Assembly: GCF_023159225.1 (NCBI RefSeq)
Contig: NC_063171.1
Span: 37,479,378-37,543,377 of the forward strand
Direction of reading: 5' to 3'
DNA length: 64,000 nucleotides
From: Perognathus longimembris pacificus
Lineage: Eukaryota > Chordata > Mammalia > Rodentia > Heteromyidae
The position numbers and the translations under genes are program-made. The notes under the pieces are model-generated. The model searched no databases and was not told where the DNA came from. It saw only the letters and a program-made list of their open reading frames with translations. Shown piece after piece: positions 36,901-48,050 of this stretch (positions within the stretch are counted from its first letter, which is position 1; each line of letters starts with the position of its first letter).

Positions 36901-37099
36901 TGTCAGTGCAAGAGGTCATTTGTTTGTTTGTCTACTGAAGGTTGTCATGAGTAGTTTCGCTCGGATGCCATCCAGTACTACTGTACTGCAAAGACTTTTG
37001 CCCACTATGTTGTAGACCAGCCATAAAAATAGACTGCAAGTTGGCCTCTGCCTGTCCAATTTTCAAGAAAGAAAAGGGAAAATTAAAAATGATAGTGAG

Positions 37100-37321
37100 G
37101 GGCTTGGAAAAATGGCCTAGTGGCAAGGGTGCTTGCCTGATATATATATGAAGCCCTATGTTCGATTTCTCAGCACCACATATATAGGGAAAAACAAAAC
37201 AAAACCCAAAAAGGGCCAGAAGTGGTGTTGTGGCTCAAGTTGGCAGAGTGCTAGCCTTGAGTAAAAAGAAGCCAGGGACAGTGCTCAGGCCCTGAGTTCA
37301 AGCCCCAGGACTGGCAAAACA

Positions 37322-37367
<46 letters not shown>
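37100..37367 (+). mobile_element. IDL-Geo SINE with long CA and A tail
   Basis: The left half runs 37100-37180, followed by an unusual A/C-rich linker at 37180-37215. The right half carries GTGGCTCAAGTTGGCAGAGT. The tail begins (CA)n at 37319 and then has about 32 A. Confidence 0.88.
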
Positions 37368-37369
<2 letters not shown>

Positions 37370-38341
37370 ACATGACAGTGATTCAGGAAACAGGCATGTA
37401 AACAGTAAAAGGTTTACATGGGAATGTTGGATGGTTGTTGAGGTCCTATAGGAGATATGGACTAGGTAAGTCACTATGTAGACCAGGACAAATGACCTAG
37501 GGGCAAAAGAGAGCTCCACTCTCCGGGTGTATTAAAGGGACCACAGGGCAGGGGACTCTTCTTTGCACAGGAGGGATTCACTTGTAATATCATACTTGTG
37601 GTCTAGGGCTCATCACTTACTACTGAATGAGAAGTGGGACTAAGCATAGCCTTTCTTAATGATTCAGTCTCCAAACATGCATACCAGGTCAATGTTTGCC
37701 CTGAGTCTCCTGGAGGCAGCATGTGGAATTTGTGTCTCTCATTGGACACAGGCCTTTGTCTTTCATTGGACACTGGCCTTTGTCTTGATTTTCAGAAAAC
37801 CCACGACTAACTAATGGGAACTCACAAGCACTTGTAGTGGCTAGTATGGAGGAGTCAAGAGCCTTGATATTCCAGCCTAAACCAGAATATGCAAATAATT
37901 CAAAAGTGTCAAATGAGGCTAAATGAGTGGATCAAAGATGACTTTATTTTCATTGTCTTTATAATATACTCCTCTGGCATAGATAGAAAATGTTATGCAC
38001 ATACACACATATTGTAATAAGGACTTATTTATGAATGGCAAACCCTGTAGATCTACACAATACTGGGTCATATTTGTGCGTCCCATGTTCTGACTGGAAT
38101 AGAAAATAATAGACTATGAATGACAATCAAAATGCAAAGAGGAAAAAAGCAAAGGTAGACACAAGTCTGAAACTAACTTGGAATTTAGATACACAGAAGA
38201 GCACACCAAAGGCAGCAAACAGTATGTGCAGCACGCAGTACAGTAGGTGCTACCACTGCTTGAGGGAAGACTGCTGAGCATCTGTGCCTGGATCAGCATG
38301 GACAGTGTAATGAGTGACCCCTGTCAGCACTGAAGGGAGCC

Positions 38342-38450
38342 CAGAGGCCACCTTGTACAACCCCCTTTTTATTCTATTCATAAAGGATAAATAGAATCTC
38401 AGAGCCTGGCAAGTAATCTAACCTAATCCTGCAGCTAGTTAGTAGCGGTT
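38342..38450 (+). repeat. Old MIR-like repeat, shared by units 3 and 4
   Basis: GAGGCCACCTTGTACAACCC and then AGCTAGTTAGTAGCGG resemble an ancient mammalian repeat. The homologous copy is at 51625-51730, where recognisable unit 4 homology ends. Confidence 0.45.
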
Positions 38451-38734
38451 AATGGAGTGACAAACTCTTACATATTTTTAGACTATAGATACATATTAAA
38501 ATCTATTTTAGCTGTGAAAAATGAGGTAGAGTCCATTTAAGGAAGATTACTTGGCAAGGCTGAAACCTGGGGCCAAATTGGAGTAAAAAGTCCCAAATAA
38601 ATATAGATATGAGGTGACTAGAGCATATATCAAATTAAAATTATAAAAGTTCATGCAACAGAATTCAGCAACAGAACTAATAAACTGTTATTTTCAAAAA
38701 GTTACACAAGAAGGTGGAAATTTAATATAGCCAT

Positions 38735-38924
38735 TTGTATGTACAATGCATCTTAATTAGAGTCATCCCTTCCAACTTCTTCCCACGCCACCACCTATTC
38801 AATCCCTCACCCATCTCATCAAGCGTCCAGGTTCCATTTTCACATATTTATTTACATTGGGGTGTATGACTGTATTTATCTGACAATTCTTTCTATTCAT
38901 CCAGCCCCAACCCCTTTTCATTAG

Positions 38925-39011
<87 letters not shown>

Positions 39012-39540
39012 GAGAGAGAAAGAAGACATGTTTCAGTTTCCTAATATTTAATATTTATATACTTAAACTGTCTATTAATTGGCATCTATAAAGCATCTGG
39101 GCTGTTTACATAATAACTTGGTTATAGTGAATAGTTCTTCGTGTGTGTCGTAATGCAGGTCACTTTATTGTGTCCAGACTTGCAGTCTTTCAGATAAATT
39201 TCTAGAAGTGATATCACTGAATCCTAACGTAGTTAGTTCTATTTTTACTTTTGAAAAATTCCATACTAACTTATTTAGTGGTTGCACTAATTCACATGCT
39301 GCCAGTGGTCTGCAACCAGCATTTGCTGGTATGCCTATTCCTGATTATGTCTATCCTAACTAGAGTGAGGCTATTCTAACTATTTTAACTAGTTGTTCTC
39401 ATTTGTATTTCCTTTATGGCTAAGGATGTTGAACATTTCTTTGTGTATTATTGGCCATCTGTAGTTTTTCCTCTGAGAAATGTCTGTTTACCTCCTTTGC
39501 TCACATATGAGTACTCTCTGCTGAGTAAATTTTTGATTTT
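38735..39540 (-). mobile_element. Junction L1 of units 3 and 4, left part
   Basis: Aligns with 18250-18930: the same reverse L1 3' UTR, a CA microsatellite, then TAATATTTA and GCATCTGGGCTGTTTACATA. It is interrupted at about 39540 by a second L1. Confidence 0.75.
38927..39005. repeat. (CA)n(GA)n compound microsatellite
   Basis: About 25 CA units followed by about 14 GA units. Paralogous to the pure (AC)n locus at 18445-18480. Confidence 0.96.
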
Positions 39541-39542
39541 TT

Positions 39543-40900
39543 GATTTTTTGATTTTTTTTTATTATCTTTAAGTAGTTGTACAAAGGAGGTGCTACTGAA
39601 CAAAGTCATTATGGATCCATACATCTTGTTCAGTTTTGCCCCTTCAACATTCTCACCCCCTTTCACTCACCCCTTCGCTATTTCTCTGAATTTTGTGGTA
39701 TATACAATAGCTGACTGCATTTCCCTCCCCCATGTATCTACCCCACTTCTCCTTTACTCTCCCCTTGCAAGTACCCATTTCCTGGTTATTTTGTTGGGCT
39801 TTGACTTCATCTTTCTAAAAAATTACATTATTTGAGCTCTCCATCCAGTCAGCTATATTTCAGTTAATCCATTTGTAACTATTTCAATATCACCCAATTT
39901 GTTTACTTACAGATTTATAGGTACATTCTATCTACCACAAATGAGGAAAACCATGCAACCTGTGTTTCTCTGGGTCTGACTTATGTAGCTTAATATACTT
40001 TTTCCAAGCCTTCCTATTTTCTTACAAATGGTACAATATCATTCTTTCTGATGGATGAGTAAAATTCAATTGTGTATATATACCATATTTTCTTGATGCA
40101 TTCATCCATTGAGGTGCATCTGGGCTTATTCCATATCTCAGCTGCGGTGAATAGTGCTGCAGTGAATAGTGCTGCAATGAACATGGTTTTGCTGGTAATT
40201 TACTGTAACCTTGTTTGTGATCTATTGGATGAATGTTCAGGAGTGGAATTGTTGGGATGTAGTGTAGTTCCGAGTTTAGTTTTTGGAAGAACCTCCATAC
40301 TGCTTTCCAGAGTAGTTTAACAAGCCTATATTCCTATGAACAGTGTATTAATGTTCTCTTTTGACTGCATCCTTGTCAGCATTTGTTATTTTTTTTCTTG
40401 ATAATGTCCATTCTAATGGGGGTCAGGTGGAATCTGAGTGTTGTTTTGATTTGCATTGCCTTTATGGCTACAGATGTTGAGCATTTCTCCATATATTTAC
40501 TTCTTCTAAGAAGTTTCTCTTTAAGCCATTAGACTATTTATTAATTGGATTGGTTTTTTTGTCCAGGTTTTAATTTTTGAGGTTTTAATTTTTTGAGCTT
40601 TAAGTATATTCTGAATAGGAGATACTTGTCTGATACATAGCTGGTTAAAAAATGTCTTCTCCCATTCTGTAGGGTTTCTTTTTATCTTGTTGTTTATGTC
40701 TTTTGCTGTGCAGAAACTTTTAACTTTGATGCGATCCCATTTATCAAAATTTCCTTTGATTTATTATGTTTCTGGATGTTTACTTAGAAAGTTTTGACCT
40801 GTGCCCAAGAGCTGTAGTGTGTTCCCTAGGTAGACACTCCTATATATTCTGGTATTTGGCTCTTTGTTGGATATATGTGTGTGTATGTGTATGTGTGTGT
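39543..40900 (-). mobile_element. Nested, 5'-truncated L1 inserted in the junction L1
   Basis: Starts with a T-rich run (the reverse of its A tail) and L1 3' UTR sequence (AGTAGTTGTACAAAGGAGG). ORF2 continues in reverse: GTGAATAGTGCTGCAGTGAA near 40147, GATTTGCATTGCCTTTATGG near 40448, GCTGTGCAGAAACTTTTAAC near 40706. On both sides the host L1 alignment to 18250-19690 resumes. The right boundary near 40830-40930 is blurred by a GT/TA microsatellite. Confidence 0.78.
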
Positions 40901-40930
40901 ACATACACATGTGTATATATACATATATAT
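40876..40930. repeat. GT/TA-rich microsatellite at the nested L1 boundary
   Basis: TGTGTGTATG units grade into CATATATACATATATATG. Confidence 0.9.
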
Positions 40931-41480
40931 GCCAAATATATCCTCCCCCCATCCTGTTGGTTGACAATTTAGCCAAATGAGTACATGTTTTTGCTATGCA
41001 GAAGCTTTGCCACACGATGCAATTCCTGGACTCTATTTTTTGAGTGACTAGAGTTCTATTCAGAAAGTTATTTCTTGGACTCATAAATTCTAGTATTTTT
41101 CCCTACTGTGTCATGTAGAGGTCTCAGTTTCAAATCTTAAATTAAAACCTTTGATCCACTTTGAATGTCATTGACACAAGGTGAAACTTAGGGTTGCAAT
41201 TTCAATCTTCTGCATTTGGACAACCAGTTCACCCAGAACCATTTGTTAAACAGGTTATCTTTTCTTGAGCTATTCCATCAAAAACCAGTTAGCTACAGTT
41301 GTGTGCAGTTATTTCTATGTAATCTTATCTATTTCAGTGGTCTTCAAGACTTTTGTACTAGTGCCAAATTGTTTCTCTTACTGTAATTTTATAATATAAT
41401 TTAAAGTCTAGTAGTATGATACTTCCAGGAGGTTTTTTTCCTCTCCCTCAAGATTTCTTGTGTATTCGTGGCTTATTGCG
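40930..41480 (-). mobile_element. Junction L1 of units 3 and 4, right part
   Basis: Continues the host L1: GCTATGCAGAAGCTTTGCCA near 40994, CATGTAGAGGTCTCAGTTTC near 41112 and CAGAACCATTTGTTAAACAG near 41233 align with 19065-19470. Confidence 0.75.
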
Positions 41481-41554
41481 CTTCCATACAAATTTTGAGA
41501 TGGCTTTTCTTTTCTCTGTTTGAAGAATGGCATTGGGTTTTTGATGGAATTTTA

Positions 41555-41715
41555 GAAAATTAGAGCCACAGCACCAGTTCCAGCTTTTTCTGAATAGTTT
41601 ATTGGAGGTAAAAATTTCATGGCCTTTCCCACCTGGGTTGGCTTCAATCTGCAATCCTCAAATCACAGCCTTCTTAGTAGCTGGGATCACAGGTGTGAAC
41701 TACCAGCCCCTGGCA
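41555..41715 (-). mobile_element. B1-type chimeric SINE, reverse, partial
   Basis: GAGCCACAGCACCAGTTCCA and TTCTTAGTAGCTGGGATCAC mark the right half and the B1 part in reverse. It is located at the junction of units 3 and 4. Confidence 0.7.
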
Positions 41716-43139
41716 TGACAAGAGAATTGAAACTACTTCAAGCACCAGATAATAGAAAGATTGCCCTTGTGTGTTCATGAGGACAGAGGATCATGCTTAC
41801 TGAAATTCTGCATGGTGACTATTACTTCTAACTTCTCAAACATAAAGATATGTTTCACAAGGTGTCTAAAAATCCCCTCCTTTGACATTAGAGAAATGGA
41901 TGAAAATATGGCATGGGTTCTAGCAGGACAAAAGTCAACCCTAAGAAGAAAACTTAGCTTTTGTACCCCAGAGATTGTTCCTAATAGCTTAGCAAGCTCC
42001 TCTTCCCAAGTGGTTCTCTCAAGATGGGATACCTCTGTAACAAGGTCTCCAGGCACTCTGTTGTTTACGTTGTGTCTTCTGCCATTGGTCATTTGGGAAT
42101 AATGAATATTATTTTGGAAATAGATGCCCCACATTTGGGACAGAACTTTGATTACCTTATTAAGAATCTCCAATCCAGTTGTTGGTCTTTGACACAAAGA
42201 AAGCTTCTTTTAGCAGGTGAGATGATGAAACTCTGGAGGAACTTACTGTGTTATTTTCTGTCCTTCACTTGGGTCCCAGATCCAAGAGGACTGAGATAGT
42301 CATTATTCCTTTCCTATCTAAATGGTATGTTTTATATATGGATTTCTGTGTCATGTCTAATTCAGGGATACCTACTTGTAAGGATGCCTATTGCAAGTCT
42401 CTGCCCAGGAAGCTTCTATGATCCTGAAATAAGAAAGTTTGTGGACTAGCTCAGGAAAATATCATAGTTCTACAATGTGACCTAAAGTGAAGTTACTACT
42501 GGATTTTAAATAATTTTGTGACAGTCTTCTCCAGAATTCTTGGAAATTTTCTATAACTATAGGTCACAACTACAATCTATTGTTTTTTAGAAGCAAATAT
42601 CTAGGGGGTATACCTATGACTCAGTCTTTAACCTAACGCTTTGTAAGTCATAAGGAACAAAGAGCTGGCTGGTGAGTGTCGCTTCCTTATTGCTAAGGAT
42701 GGGAGAAGGGGTGTTACTTGAGTATACAGTCAACTATTCCATTCTGTGTGACAATCTGTCCAAGAAGAAAAGTGTGGTCTCTCATAGGAAAGAAAATGAC
42801 ATTAAGGAAATTGGAAATTATGTGAATGTAAAATTAGGTGAATTGGGTCTATACCGAAGGCTGGTCAAGAATCTGTGTTTGCAAACATAATTGCATCTCT
42901 GCCATTTTTCTCTTCTCACCTCTAGTATAATACTTAGACTTCATAACTAATGAACACATTAAATAGTGGATGAAATTATCTTCTGGATAAAATAATTTTT
43001 CTGGGTAAAAGCAAATAAATTTGGGGGGTTATATCAACCAAATATTAGCTAAAGTTATAAAAGATATGCGAAAAAAAATTTAGGGAAAGATGTAAAAATT
43101 CCATTCATCCAGGATTGGGTCAAAGGCAGATCTTTCCTT

Positions 43140-43212
43140 TGCTTTGCTTTGCTTTCTTTTTTTTCTCCTTCCTTTCCCTTCCTTCCTCTTCCCTTTCCTC
43201 TTTCTTTCTTGC
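43140..43212. repeat. Pyrimidine-rich tract at a SINE tail
   Basis: CTTTG, CCTTCC and CTTT units lie at the position of the reverse-oriented SINE's tail. Confidence 0.85.
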
Positions 43213-43437
43213 TCATCCTGGGGCTTGAACTCTGGACCTGGGCACTGTCCCTAATCCTTTATTATGCCCAAGGCCAGTGCTCTACACTTAAGCCATGGCT
43301 ACACTTCTGGCTTTTTGTGGTTCACTGGAGATTACAATTGAACAGACTTTCCTTCCCAAGCTGGCTTCAAACTGTGATCCTCAAATCTCAGCCTCCTGAG
43401 TAGCTAGGATTACACGTATCAGCCACCAGCAACCAGC
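43213..43437 (-). mobile_element. B1-type chimeric SINE, reverse orientation
   Basis: CATCCTGGGGCTTGAACTCT, then ACACTTAAGCCATGGCTACA, then CTCCTGAGTAGCTAGGATTA: a complete reverse chimera. Confidence 0.82.
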
Positions 43438-44619
43438 TTATATGCTTTCTTTTGTGTGTCATTTATTTGAAAAAACATAAAAGGCAATGAAAATTCTAAA
43501 CTCAAAGACATTAGCTGAATTTTGTCTATCTTTACATTCTCTATGTCATTCCCTCCTTATTTAATTTCCTAGAGCCTCTGTGAATAACCCTGCTCTCACC
43601 ACTATTTAAATCTGCCACTACACCCTATCCCTTTACTGTTATTCAGTTAATTATTCCCACATGGTATTGAAGGCAAAAAATAATTTCAGAATGTATATAA
43701 TTTACAGTTGATAATCCTCTGGAGGAATGAGTCAAAAAGAGTACTTCAGGCCACAGACATGAACAGGAACTCTGGTCAACAGAGTCTAATGAAGTGTTAT
43801 AAACGATGTGCATGAATTTCTGTATATGAAAGTGCAATGAAACCGTGACTTAACATGAAAAAGGGCTCAAGCCATCAACTATAATATGACAAGGGATCTG
43901 GATATCATTTCTGATAAGGTAATATTTTTCTGACCTCAGGGAGGAACAAAATATTGAGCATTACCATGATAGGGATTAGAAGTAAAACTCAAATTTATGT
44001 CTACTTAATCTGTACCTATGTCAGAGTAGCATTGTGGAAGTGTATAAATCTGACCCATGCGCATGACTAAAAAGTTCTCAAAGAAAATGAAAAGGCCATA
44101 TGTAAACATGGGAGGTAAACCAATAAATCTATAAAAACAAATTTGATGTATTCAAAGGCTTACAAATCCAGGAATGTGCCCCTAAATCTCTCATTAACAG
44201 TCCTTCTCTTACATATTTAAACTGACTCAGTCATGAAAAATAAAAAGGAAAACAACTAATACCATTTTTATTCATTAACCACTTCCTGCATGTCAAAGTT
44301 CAGGTGAAATTCTGCAAGTATATTAGCCTAGCTAATGTTTATGAAGCCTTTGTCTTATGTAACTATTATCAATTAATAAATCTGTGTGAAGGCTGTACTT
44401 ACCACTTTTGGAGAGCTATTGAAGGAATTTATACAGTGAGCAGAAAGTATAAAAGAACATAATGGCTATATTTAAAAGGAAGACCTGGGTAGGGCCAGTG
44501 AAAGGAGGAAAATGGCTTAGGAGCCAATCTTAGTGACATAGGAGCAAGGATAGGTGTGCAATTTGGATGTAGAATGTATAATTAAAACAGGACTCTTTTC
44601 TTCTCAGTTTGTCTCACCA

Positions 44620-45430
44620 CATGCTCTCCAGTTCTATCCATTTTCCTAAAAAGGATATAATAATTTCACTCTTCTTTATGACTGAAAAATTCCCCATTGT
44701 ATATATGTACCATATTTTTTATATAATCATTGGTTGTTGGGTTAATAGTCTAGTTCCATATCTAGTGCTACCATGTGGTGTATGTGATTTACAATCTTAC
44801 CATTTTTTTGCCTGAACCTGGGGCTTGAGTTCAGAGCCTGGGAGCTGTCCCTGAGCTTCTTTTGCTCAAAGCTAGTGCTCTATCACTTAAGCCACAGTGC
44901 TACTTCCAGCTTTTTCTGTCTGGTTTATTGGAGATAAGAGTCTCATGGGGACTTTACTGCCCTGGCTGGCTTTGTACTATGATCCTCAGATCTCAGCCTC
45001 CTGAGTAGCTAGGATTGCAGGCATGAGCCACCAGTGCCCAGTGATTTACTAATTTACTAAGTTTTAATTTTAGTTTGTCCAGCATCTTCAAACTGATTTT
45101 CATGGTGACTAAAATGTGGCATCCAGTCCTAAAAATATTACCAGTATAACAGAACTGTATAAGGGAAGATGCCATTTGGTTCAGGAAAGGGAAAAAGAAA
45201 TGATAGCAGGGTAAATATTACAGGTGTATATTAGGTATGTAGGGAAATAACATACTGAAATGCCCCAAACCTGTTTGAATGGAGGGTTTGAAGAGGATGA
45301 GGGGGAAAGGTAAGAAAACGTTAACAACATTGGAGAGAATTGGTAAAATATCTTCTATGCATTTTGTAAGTTCACAATGAAGTCTCTTTGTGCATGTACT
45401 TGTGCTGATACAAAATGAAAATTAAAATGA
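44620..45430. mobile_element. L1 with inverted 5' half, unit 4 copy
   Basis: Reverse L1 spans 44620-44792 and resumes at 45050-45110, split by a SINE. Forward L1 3' sequence runs from about 45115 to 45430, with the 3' phrase CACAATGAAGTCTCTTTGTG near 45373. Confidence 0.7.
44793..45040 (-). mobile_element. B1-type chimeric SINE with target-site duplication
   Basis: A full reverse chimera (CTGAACCTGGGGCTTGAGTT to GCATGAGCCACCAGTGCCCA). A 9-nt duplication GTGATTTAC sits at 44784-44792 and 45041-45049. It interrupts the unit 4 copy of the shared L1, so it is younger than the duplication. Confidence 0.85.
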
Positions 45431-46966
45431 TATGTAGGAAAAAGAAAACAGGACAAAGAAGAGAGTATAGCAGACACTGACTTTGGGTTGAGTTCAAATG
45501 GAAGGGAAACAATTTAATTAATTCTGAGTTCTGTAAATGGAGTAATGGCACAAGGTTAAACCTGCCTGGGAGAGACCCTATGGTGGATTAACTTGGACAC
45601 TGACAAAAAGTAGATGAGCATATTCCTTCCCATCTCTAACCCAGAGCACAATGTGCAAAAATGAAGCAAATAGCATGTCTGTTTTAGTCTGATGAGATAG
45701 CATTTTCTTTGCTGCCATACAAAGAAAAACCATGGCCAACCTGAAGGGACAGCACCCAGACTACTTCAATCCCTTTCTGTAGCAAGAGCCAGGAAAATAA
45801 GCTTACTAGCTACACTGTCTTGTGCCATTTTTTTCCCTGGTATTACAGGGTAGTTCTCACACAGTCTATGGGAAGACTAGATAAGGAAAGTTCTGTCTTT
45901 GCTAGTCTTTCATATAACAGGGGATGGTAAGTGCCAATCTTAGGAAGGTGATAGTTCCGGGAACTGAATTGAAGGGAACTTCTAGGACATCTGGCATTGA
46001 GCAGTGCTGCAGAGTAGAAACAGGGTGTGCTTCAGATCCCTTTCAAACCTTACCAGGTCACAGGTCATTGAAGCCTTGAGGAATTCAATAGGAATTGAGG
46101 ATCCAAAGAGCAGGGCAATCTCCTTACCTTCCTAGTTCTTCACCCTGATAAATAGCACTCACTTGTTATGTAAGGCAACTATTTTGGGTATCTTATCTAA
46201 GGAAAAACATGCGCACATGTTCTTCTGCAATGTGGAGCCTAAGAGCCTCTAGATTTCTCCAAGTTGTTACAAGTGGAAGGATTCTTTTCTTGAAAGTTGC
46301 TTTTTATTCTTCTGTATGTCACTCTGTTCTCTGCATAAGCGACATTTTCTTTATTCATTGGTCTATGAAAGTCTAGGTTGTCTTCATAACCTTTGTATAA
46401 TACTTAGTGCCTCAACACGAATATACAGACACCATTTTAAGGTAATGATTTCAATCTGAAGAAATAATAGCATGCTCAAAATCACTAATGCTTGAGGAAA
46501 TGGAAATCAAACCACAGGGAGATAATGCTCAACTGTCAGGACCGATTATTTTTAAGGTATTACCAAGTAATAGAAACATTGAAAGGGTTTAAAAACCATT
46601 TTAAATACCTTAAAATGTAAACATAGAAGTACAATATAATCTAGAAATCGTAAATCTTGCTTTATAATTGATTTAAAAAAAAGAGATGAGGTCATTTAGC
46701 TGTTCTTACAAATGTCTTTCAACTTGTTCCTTATCAGTCTCCAATCTCCTTCGGTATGCTCATCCTTAGCATCCAAAGGTAACCTTTCTACAGTCCCAAA
46801 GAAGAGGGTAAGCATAAAAGAAAATGGTAGTATTAGCTAAAAACTGAGCATTGATTTGTCTGGGGTCTGGATCGTTGCTTCAAATGACCATGCTCTGCAT
46901 GAAAGGCATGGTCCACGCTACTCTGTTTCATGGTTCACACAGCACATCTATTTTTGTTTTTTCCCT

Positions 46967-46968
46967 AG
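46967..46968 (+). promoter_or_regulatory. 3' splice acceptor AG before receptor copy 4
   Basis: CTATTTTTGTTTTTTCCCTAG ends here, minus its first base. The coding exon begins at 46969, 25 nt before the ATG. Confidence 0.88.
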
Positions 46969-46993
46969 ATCCTTCAAACATGTACCTGCCTCA

Positions 46994-47935
46994 ATGTCAA
47001 AACTCAACTCCACTTTCGTGAATGAGTTCCTCTTTGAAGGTTTCTCCAGCTTTCAGTGGCAGCACAGGTTGACCTTCTTTGTGGTATTCCTGACATTGTA
47101 CCTGCTGACTCTGTCTGGAAACGTGATTATTGTGACCATTATTCGCCTGGATCGTCACCTGCACACTCCCATGTACTTCTTCCTGAGCATGCTCTCCATC
47201 TCTGAGACCTGCTACACTGTGACCATCATTCCACGGATGCTCTTTGGCCTCCTCAGCCCTCAACAGACTATTTCTTTCCAGGACTGTGCCACCCAGCTCT
47301 TCTTCTATCTGACATTTGGCATCAACAACTGCTTCCTGCTCACAGCCATGGGATATGATCGCTATGTGGCCATCTGCAACCCCCTAAGATATTCAGTCAT
47401 CATGGGTAAGGCAGCCTGTGTCTACTTGGCGACTGGGTCACTGGGAATTGGCCTGAGTATGGCCATTGTCCAGGTAACTTCTGTGTTTGGTCTGCCCTTT
47501 TGTGAGGGCTTTGTCATTTCCCACTTCTTCTGTGATGTAAGACCCCTGCTGAAGCTGTCCTGCACAGACACCACTGTCAATGAGATTATCAACTTCATTG
47601 TCAGTGTCTGTGTTCTTGTTCTGCCCATGTGCCTGGTGTTCATCTCCTATGTCCTCATCATCTCCACCATCCTTAAGATTGCTTCAGCTGAGGGGAGAAA
47701 GAAGGCCTTTGCCACCTGTGCCTCCCACCTCACCGTGGTCATCATCCACTATGGCTGTGCCTCTATTGTCTACCTCAAACCTAAGTCCCAGAGTTCCGTG
47801 GGGCAGGACAGACTCATCTCAGTGACCTACACTGTCATCACCCCCCTGCTGAACCCTGTTGTCTACAGCCTGAGGAATAAGGAGGTCAAAGATGCTGTGC
47901 GCAGAGTCCTAGGACTAAAAATCCTCTCACCTTAA
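46994..47935 (+). CDS. OR10J3-like: Olfactory receptor, OR10J3-like, copy 4
   Basis: Intact 313-residue odorant GPCR starting MSKLNST, with N5 glycosylation and all family landmarks: PMYFFL 59-64, Cys98, MGYDRYVAIC 119-128, SY 218-219, KAFATCASHLTVV 237-249, PLLNPVVYSLRN 284-295. The open frame back to 46856 precedes the splice acceptor and is not coding. The sequence looks mosaic. Residues 66-139 are identical to copy 3 and residues 119-170 are identical to copy 1. The C-terminal hundred residues again match copy 3. This is the receptor nearest FCER1A, and the two genes converge tail to tail across about 5.7 kb. Confidence 0.96.
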   Translation: MSKLNSTFVNEFLFEGFSSFQWQHRLTFFVVFLTLYLLTLSGNVIIVTIIRLDRHLHTPMYFFLSMLSISETCYTVTIIPRMLFGLLSPQQTISFQDCATQLFFYLTFGINNCFLLTAMGYDRYVAICNPLRYSVIMGKAACVYLATGSLGIGLSMAIVQVTSVFGLPFCEGFVISHFFCDVRPLLKLSCTDTTVNEIINFIVSVCVLVLPMCLVFISYVLIISTILKIASAEGRKKAFATCASHLTVVIIHYGCASIVYLKPKSQSSVGQDRLISVTYTVITPLLNPVVYSLRNKEVKDAVRRVLGLKILSP

Positions 47936-47953
47936 TTAGGATTGTTTGCTCAG

Positions 47954-48050
47954 GCACACACACTCACACACACACATACACACACACAATGTATATATAT
48001 AATGTATATATTTATATTATATATAATTTATATATTTATATCTAATTTAT
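47954..48050. repeat. (CA)n and TA-rich tract
   Basis: Short CA runs followed by ATATATTTATA repeats, just downstream of receptor copy 4. Confidence 0.9.

Larger units (their letters stand above)
29015..41550 (+). repeat. Tandem duplication unit 3 (receptor copy 3)
   Basis: Carries receptor copy 3 and the shared blocks in unit order. Its 3' part (36100-38450) continues to match unit 4 (50000-51730) well beyond the point where I can follow units 1 and 2. Units 3 and 4 may therefore be the most recent pair, or they alone kept this sequence. The junction L1 at its right end is split by a nested L1. Confidence 0.75.

Noticed and set aside
38110..38340. Possible small gene shared by units 3 and 4 (also 51390-51620)
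   Set aside because: Reading frames on either strand differ in length and content between the two copies, so it is more likely duplicated non-coding sequence.
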